Shown here: positions 58,904 to 64,000 of the stretch, one piece after another
How the letters are laid out: each line of letters begins with the position of its first letter
How positions within the stretch are numbered: the first letter of the stretch is position 1
NCBI RefSeq assembly: GCF_026683955.1
Contig: NZ_CP113343.1
Coordinates: forward strand, 2,728,001-2,792,000
Reading direction: 5' to 3'
Source of the DNA: Arthrobacter sp. MMS18-M83
GTDB lineage: Bacteria; Actinomycetota; Actinomycetes; Actinomycetales; Micrococcaceae
DNA: 64,000 bases
Translations under genes and position numbers: made by a program
Notes under the pieces: model-generated
What the model saw: only the letters and a program-made list of their open reading frames with translations
Told to the model about the DNA's origin: nothing
Database searches by the model: none

Positions 58904-60361
58904 GTGTCCCGCTCAGCAATGTCCTCAGCCGATGCCATTAGCGCACGGCTCAGGGACCTCGAGCTTCTCACCAAGGGCCCCGCATGGGCTCTCACACGCT
59001 CGGCCCCCTGGGTCATCGCGGTGCTCCAAGCGTCCTTCACCCGCACAAGACCGCAGCTTCCGCTTGAAGAGTTCCACGCCGACGTCGACGCCTTCCTTGA
59101 GCAGCTCCGGAGGCAGGATCCCGGGCTGGGAGGGCAGGCGAGCGGCAAGGCGTTTGCCGACGAGTGGACCCGCAAGCAGTTCCTGACCCGTCGCAGCCAG
59201 TCCGGCCAGATCGTCTACGAAATCACCGAGGCTGCCGCACGCGTCCTCGCTTTCCTCGATAGTCTCTCCAGCGAACGCTCCACCCTCAATGGTTCCCGGC
59301 TCGGAACACTGTTGGGCGACGTCGAAAAGCTCGCCAACGAGACCAATCCGGACCAGAGCGCCCGCCTGGAGTCCCTCTCGGAGGAGATTCAAGAACGTCA
59401 GCAGCTGATCGAGGACATTAGCTCCGGCGACTTCGACGGCCTCCTGGATGACGAAGAAGCCGTCGAAGCGGCTGGGAACATCCTGGACCTGGCGGCGAGC
59501 CTGCCCGCGGACTACAAAAAAATGCGCGACCGCATCGAGGAACTGGTCGGCGAGCTTCGCAACCAGATCATCGAGGAGTCCCTCAGCAAAGGTGCCACCA
59601 TGGCGCAGGTCCTGGAGGCGGACAAACGCTTGCGTCAGAGTCCCGAAGGCCGCACGTTCCGCTCGTTCACTGCGTTCCTTGAGGATCCGCAGCAACAGTT
59701 GCGCTTCCGTTCGGCGATCGGTGACGTGTTGAGCCGTCAGTTTGCCGACGAGCTCAGCCATGAGGACCGGGAGACCCTCAAGAACCTCGTGGCCGAACTT
59801 CGTGCGCAGCACAGCCAGATCCAGCGCATCTACGGCCGGCTTTCGGAGAGCCTGAACAACTACATCCAAAGCGAAGACATCCGTCAGTCGGTCCGGCTGA
59901 GGCAGGTCTTGCGCGAGGCCGAGCAAGCGATCCGCTCCATGCCCTACGAACGCGACCGTCCCGGCCTGGTCCGCGGACCGGTGCTGTTCAACGCGGGATT
60001 CGAATCGCTCGCCATGGTCAAGCTCTTCGATCCGGATGAGTTCGCGGCGCCTCCCAAGCTCGCCGATCCCATTGCCTTCAGCGATTCGGACCGCGTCAGG
60101 TCGCTGCGCTCCGCGAAAGCGAGGCCCGCCGTCGTCCGCGCCGCCATGGCAGGCGCCGCCACGCTGGCGGAGGCTTGGACCAACCTCCCGGAGGAAGAAC
60201 GGCACATCAACACTGTCCGGGCCCTCCTGTCCGAAGCGCTGCACGGGGGTGCGTCGTTTGACCGGGCTGCGTGGGAAGACATCGACTTCGAACAAATCGA
60301 CGGCAGCACGCGCACCGCGTACCTGCCCCTCGTGACGCTGACTAAGGATTCCGATGACTGA
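58904..60361 (+). CDS. jetA: Wadjet system protein JetA (DUF3375, MksF/kleisin-like)
   Basis: The product has 485 residues, with a GTG start and GGAGAG ribosome site. The DUF3375 layout is clear: [35 protein letters not shown], then [33 protein letters not shown], then [14 protein letters not shown], then a charged coiled-coil-like middle and [29 protein letters not shown]. In Wadjet complexes JetA is the kleisin bridging the SMC-like JetC dimer. It overlaps jetB by 8 bases, and all three genes read rightward, so they form one operon for defence against plasmids. Confidence 0.9.
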   Translation: MSRSAMSSADAISARLRDLELLTKGPAWALTRSAPWVIAVLQASFTRTRPQLPLEEFHADVDAFLEQLRRQDPGLGGQASGKAFADEWTRKQFLTRRSQSGQIVYEITEAAARVLAFLDSLSSERSTLNGSRLGTLLGDVEKLANETNPDQSARLESLSEEIQERQQLIEDISSGDFDGLLDDEEAVEAAGNILDLAASLPADYKKMRDRIEELVGELRNQIIEESLSKGATMAQVLEADKRLRQSPEGRTFRSFTAFLEDPQQQLRFRSAIGDVLSRQFADELSHEDRETLKNLVAELRAQHSQIQRIYGRLSESLNNYIQSEDIRQSVRLRQVLREAEQAIRSMPYERDRPGLVRGPVLFNAGFESLAMVKLFDPDEFAAPPKLADPIAFSDSDRVRSLRSAKARPAVVRAAMAGAATLAEAWTNLPEEERHINTVRALLSEALHGGASFDRAAWEDIDFEQIDGSTRTAYLPLVTLTKDSDD

Positions 60362-61484
60362 CGCCCACCCCACCGAGCATGCCCCCTCTTCGGAGCAAGG
60401 AGTGGACATATCGCAGCATGTCCAGTCCGGACCTTCGCAGGATGGACATGCGCATTCCTTGACGGCGGGTTCGGCGGCTGAAGATGGACATGTCCGCTCG
60501 GATCCTTTCCGCGTCACTCCCCGCGACACGTTTGTTGACGGCGCGGCGCTGTTCCCGGGCGATACCGGCGTGCTGCCCATGAAGGTCCGTCAAGCCCTCG
60601 TGCGCCTGCTCAAGGGTCCGTACATCGACGGCGGCCGCGACGAAAAGCTCTGGACCACCCTCCTGGACGACCAAGTGATTCTCCGCAGCCGCCTTTCGGA
60701 GCTCTTCCTGAACCTGCAGTTGGACCACGAACGGAAGATCGCGGTGCTCCGGCCTGTTGATCCGGAAGCCATCGGCGGCAGCGCCCGCTCGAGCATCCTT
60801 CGCCAACAGCGCGCGTTGAGCCGTGTCGAGACCATCGTGCTGCTGCGACTGAGGCTCCTCCTGGACCGCCACGCCACGGCCCAGACCGATCCCGTCATCA
60901 CCCGCGAAGAAATCGCCGAACTCGTGGCGCACTACCAGCCATCCGGCCAACAAGACGCCCTCCGCGACACCGACGTCGTCAACCGCACCGTCACGAAGCT
61001 CCTAGCCCGCCAACTCCTCCTAGCCACGGGCATCGAAGACACCTTCGCGATCTCCAAGGCCCTCCCACTAGCCCTCCCCTTCGAAAACATCGGCGACATC
61101 CCGGCCCAGATCGAAGCGCTGATCGCCGTAGCAGCCGACGAATCAGGCACCGAACCCCTGATCGAACTGACAGAAATGGACGACGACGCCGCAGGTGACG
61201 ACGCCGACGCTGTCTCCGACGCCGAGGTGGATGACACCAATGGTGACGAACATGCCGCAGCAGCCGAGGCCGCCTGGGTGATCGAAAGCAGCGGCGACCC
61301 TGACAACGCCGCAGCGGTGGATGCCGGCCCGGGAGTGGCATCGGGCCTGTCGGAGCCGGCAGCATCGTCCGGAGGACGAATGCTGTCCGGGGAAGGGGCG
61401 GGGCCGGCATCCACCGCGGAGGCAAAGGCAACCACAGCTGACGCAACCACAACTGCGAAGACCAAAGCGGAGGCAGCCAAGTGA
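60354..61484 (+). CDS. jetB: Wadjet system protein JetB (DUF4194, MksE-like) with long acidic C-terminal extension
   Basis: The product has 376 residues. The DUF4194 core is about residues 55-255: [92 protein letters not shown] and [33 protein letters not shown] end. Before it lies a Gly/His/Ser-rich linker of about 50 residues, and after it about 120 residues of Asp/Ala/Thr-rich, probably disordered sequence ([22 protein letters not shown]). Usual DUF4194 proteins are near 200-230 residues. The stop overlaps the jetC GTG (GTGA). Confidence 0.88.
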   Translation: MTDAHPTEHAPSSEQGVDISQHVQSGPSQDGHAHSLTAGSAAEDGHVRSDPFRVTPRDTFVDGAALFPGDTGVLPMKVRQALVRLLKGPYIDGGRDEKLWTTLLDDQVILRSRLSELFLNLQLDHERKIAVLRPVDPEAIGGSARSSILRQQRALSRVETIVLLRLRLLLDRHATAQTDPVITREEIAELVAHYQPSGQQDALRDTDVVNRTVTKLLARQLLLATGIEDTFAISKALPLALPFENIGDIPAQIEALIAVAADESGTEPLIELTEMDDDAAGDDADAVSDAEVDDTNGDEHAAAAEAAWVIESSGDPDNAAAVDAGPGVASGLSEPAASSGGRMLSGEGAGPASTAEAKATTADATTTAKTKAEAAK

Positions 61485-64000
61485 CCATTGCAACCATGCT
61501 TCCGATCGGCGAACTCACCAACCCGGGCCAGATGCGCCTTGCCTTGGTCCAGGTGGTCAATTGGGGGACGTTCCATGGCGCCCACACGATGCGCGTGGAC
61601 CGAAACGGCACGCTCCTCACGGGCAATTCTGGCGTCGGGAAGTCGACGTTGTTCGATGCCATGCTCCGCGTCTTCGATGCCCGGCCGCGCTCCAATGAGG
61701 CTGCCGCGCAGCGGGCTGGCGGGGCTGTGGAGGACAAGAGGACCACGTTCACGTACATGCGTGGAAAGGTGGGCGACAAGGCCGTGGGTGAGGGCTCGGC
61801 GAGTGCCTTCCAGCGCCCCGGCGCCACCTGGTCCGCCGTCGCACTGACCTTCGACAACGCGGCTGGCACCAAGATCACCATCTCGGCCCTGTTCGACCTG
61901 CCCAAGAACGGTACGGAATCCAGCGTCGGCCGGTTCTACGTGATCGACAACAAGCCCCTGGACCTCGGGGCGATCGAGGGCATCGCCGAGAAGCGCTTCA
62001 CAAAGGGCGCACTGGAGACCATCTTCCCGGATGCCCAGATCTTCGATGTGCACAAGGCCTTTGCGGAGCGTTTCCGCCGGCTTCTGGGCATCAACTCGGA
62101 CCAGGCGCTCCCGCTCCTGCGGGTGATCCAGGCAGGCAAGGGGCTCGGAGGCAGCGTCAACACGTTCTTCCGCGACCAGGTGCTGGATGCCCCGGCGACC
62201 CTGACCGCCGCGGACGACGTCGTCGAGGAATTCAGCAACCTCATGTCCATCAGGCAGCGGCTGGAGGACGTCCGCCAGCAGCGCGATCAGCTCGCCCCCG
62301 TGCCGGGAATGAACAAGGAGTATGCCCAGTCGTTGCTGGAGGCCAACCGGCTCCGGGAGCTCAGCGGCGAGGAATTCGACGCCCACAAGCAGCAGCTTTC
62401 CGTCACTGTCCACGCCAAGACGTTGGCCCGTTTCAAGGACCTCGCCCAGGCGAAGGCAAAGGAACTCAGCGCGGAGCGGGGCGTCAGGGACTCCCTGGCC
62501 AAAGAGCTGCGCCAGCTCGAATCGGATTACAACAACCAGGGGGGCAATGCGATTTCGGCGATCGAGCAGTCGCTGGAAAATGCCCGTGTCGGCCTCAAGC
62601 TCCGCCAGCAAGTGGAGGGAGCAGCCCGCCAGGCGTTGGCCGACGCCGGGCTGAACCTTGAGTGGACGGCTGAGGGTTGGGAGCAGGCCCACGAGCAGGC
62701 AGCGAGCCGCTCCGCCGAACTCAAGGACGATTCCGAAGCGCTGAGGGAACTCCGGTTCGAAGCCTTCGACGGCCACGCCACCAAGAAGCGCGAACTCGCC
62801 GCGGCCCAGCAGGAGCTCGTCTCGCTGAAGACGCGCAAGTCCCTGCTGCCGCCGTCGAGCATTGAAAACCGCGCTGCGATCGCCGCAGCCACCGGCGTCC
62901 CCGAGGACCGCATGCCCTTCGGCGGCGAGCTGATTGACCTCGCCGAGGGGGAGGAACGGTGGCGGCCCGCGGCCGAGCGCGCCCTGCGGAACCTGGCCAC
63001 GACGCTGCTGGTTCCGGGCGAGCACTTCGCCGCCGTCACGCGCTACCTCAACGACAACACCGTCCGCGGCGCCCTTCGGGCAGTCGACGTCTCCAAACCG
63101 CTCGCAGGCGGCGCTTTGGCTGTGGAGGACGTGTCCGACGGCGACTTGCTGACAAAGTTGAACATCCTCGCCTTGGGGGCGAACGCCGACGCCGGAGAGT
63201 GGATCCGCGAGCGGATCTCCCTCGATTTCGCCTACCCGTGTGTGGAAGACCCGGACGAACTCGCAAAGCTGGACAAAGGCCTGAGCCTGGGCGGCGTGGT
63301 CAAGCGAAACAAGCACACCGTGGAGAAGGACGATCGCTTTACGAGCCGGCAGGACTACGTGCTCGGCTTCGACAATGCTTCCAAGCTGGAACTCGTGGCC
63401 GCGAAGGTCGGGGAGCTCGAAAACGAGCTTGCGAAGGCCGCCGAACTCGCCCAAAGCCGCGAGGATTCCCACCAAGGCATGACGCGCCAACTCGAGGCGC
63501 TGCGCCGCATTGCCGACGACGAACGTGGTTGGGAACAGGTCTCGGCGGCGGTGGCCGCCGAGGAGCTCGCGAAGATCGAACAGCGGCTCAAGGATGCCCT
63601 GGCCGCGCAGGCCGACTTGGAACCCTTGCGGGCGAACATCGAGGCCGTGCGTGAAAAGCACCAGTCCTCCACAGGGTCGGCGGCGGTTTTGCAGAGCGAA
63701 TACAAGACGCTCGACCATCAGATGACCACGGCTGACGCCCTCCTGGATGCTGCCCGCAACCGCCTCGACCAGGCGCCGCCGTCGGGCACTACCGTTGCCT
63801 CCCTCGAACCGTACTTCAGCGCATTCGGCGAGGTGAGCGAGCTCCACGAACTGGACACCCTGGCTGCGGAAGTCCGGAGCAAGCTCTTGGCGGAGCTGCA
63901 CGCCGCCGAGTCGCGCGGGCAGGCGTTGGCCGAGCGGTTGACGCGCATGTTCGAAGGCTTCGTGCGCGAATGGGGCACCGCGATTTCCGCGGATCACGGC
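61481..64000 (+). CDS. jetC: Wadjet system ATPase JetC (MksB/MukB/SbcC-like), truncated by window edge
   Basis: The frame is open from GTG 61481 (or ATG 61496) to the last base, 840 codons. The N-terminal ATPase head begins [18 protein letters not shown] with Walker [10 protein letters not shown] at residues 48-56. [25 protein letters not shown] follows. From about residue 250 long heptad-rich coiled coils ([20 protein letters not shown]..., [21 protein letters not shown]) flank a hinge-like domain ([41 protein letters not shown]). The missing C-terminal part should hold the signature and Walker B. JetC compacts or extrudes plasmid DNA; the nuclease JetD is expected next. Confidence 0.92.
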   Translation, partial: MTIATMLPIGELTNPGQMRLALVQVVNWGTFHGAHTMRVDRNGTLLTGNSGVGKSTLFDAMLRVFDARPRSNEAAAQRAGGAVEDKRTTFTYMRGKVGDKAVGEGSASAFQRPGATWSAVALTFDNAAGTKITISALFDLPKNGTESSVGRFYVIDNKPLDLGAIEGIAEKRFTKGALETIFPDAQIFDVHKAFAERFRRLLGINSDQALPLLRVIQAGKGLGGSVNTFFRDQVLDAPATLTAADDVVEEFSNLMSIRQRLEDVRQQRDQLAPVPGMNKEYAQSLLEANRLRELSGEEFDAHKQQLSVTVHAKTLARFKDLAQAKAKELSAERGVRDSLAKELRQLESDYNNQGGNAISAIEQSLENARVGLKLRQQVEGAARQALADAGLNLEWTAEGWEQAHEQAASRSAELKDDSEALRELRFEAFDGHATKKRELAAAQQELVSLKTRKSLLPPSSIENRAAIAAATGVPEDRMPFGGELIDLAEGEERWRPAAERALRNLATTLLVPGEHFAAVTRYLNDNTVRGALRAVDVSKPLAGGALAVEDVSDGDLLTKLNILALGANADAGEWIRERISLDFAYPCVEDPDELAKLDKGLSLGGVVKRNKHTVEKDDRFTSRQDYVLGFDNASKLELVAAKVGELENELAKAAELAQSREDSHQGMTRQLEALRRIADDERGWEQVSAAVAAEELAKIEQRLKDALAAQADLEPLRANIEAVREKHQSSTGSAAVLQSEYKTLDHQMTTADALLDAARNRLDQAPPSGTTVASLEPYFSAFGEVSELHELDTLAAEVRSKLLAELHAAESRGQALAERLTRMFEGFVREWGTAISADHG

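Noticed and set aside
60932..63997. A 1021-residue open frame on the minus strand opposite jetB/jetC
   Set aside because: It mirrors the strong GC3 bias of the real genes, has low-complexity Arg/Gly/Val composition and no family motif. The plus strand encodes clear JetB/JetC motifs.
1..64000. tRNA, rRNA, prophage, integrase or insertion sequence
   Set aside because: I looked for T-loop GTTCGAA contexts, att-like repeats, transposase and integrase motifs. The few GTTCGAA-like strings lie inside clear coding genes, and no mobile-element protein was found.

Overview
The window is high-GC actinobacterial DNA, most like Arthrobacter/Paenarthrobacter (Micrococcaceae). Evidence is the strong GC3 bias, frequent GTG starts with GGAGG-type ribosome sites, and the gene content: fused mannitol EIICBA, a DUF222/HNH nuclease, many MFS carriers, GluQRS and a Rhizobium-type asparaginase. 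I found no rRNA, tRNA, transposase, integrase, phage gene or cas gene. It reads as accessory and catabolic chromosome rather than a mobile island.

Layout. 1-7.1 kb: a truncated methyltransferase, then a mannitol PTS locus (HPr and EI leftward; TetR regulator, EIICBA and mannitol-1-P dehydrogenase rightward). 7.2-17.4 kb: small regulator/effector units (MarR with an NAD(P)-binding protein, GNAT, MarR with MFS exporter), two further MFS carriers, RraA, another MFS and a TetR. 17.6-24.4 kb: malic enzyme, a histidine kinase broken by several frameshifts beside an intact LuxR-type response regulator, DUF4383, an unidentified helical protein, GerW, and a divergent LysE/Lrp pair. 24.4-26.2 kb: a frameshifted DUF222/HNH gene.

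26.2-34.6 kb is a coherent catabolic region: an AsnC regulator divergent from an RraA-family aldolase-like gene, an MHS-type MFS carrier and 5-oxoprolinase subunits A, B (frameshifted) and C, followed by a second unit of SDR, PLP aminotransferase and TetR. Both units start behind an almost identical promoter block. Together the enzymes could open a pyroglutamate-like lactam, transaminate the product and cleave it by a retro-aldol step. 34.9-45.6 kb: GluQRS, quinone-type reductase, serine hydrolase, HD protein, DUF1003, a HipBA toxin-antitoxin with visible operators, a possible membrane terpene cyclase, a GNAT-AAA+ fusion and an FAH-family hydrolase. 44.0-49.0 kb: an asparagine-use locus (FadR-type regulator, asparaginase, aspartase, permease). 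51.3-54.8 kb: a sugar-type unit (MFS, SDR, RbsD/FucU, IclR).

58.9-64.0 kb is the most striking block: DUF3375, DUF4194 and an SMC-like ATPase in overlapping order, i.e. JetA-JetB-JetC of a Wadjet anti-plasmid system. The ATPase runs off the right edge, and JetD should lie beyond it.

Two families of intergenic repeats stand out. One forms arrays of a degenerate 16-base word spaced exactly 32 bases apart (near 0.7, 7.1, 8.7 and 19.0 kb). The other is a palindrome of about 65-75 bases beginning CCCAACTG (near 11.2, 44.0 and 54.9 kb). Three genes carry frameshifts (histidine kinase, HNH, PxpB). These may be real decay or sequence errors, and raw reads would decide.
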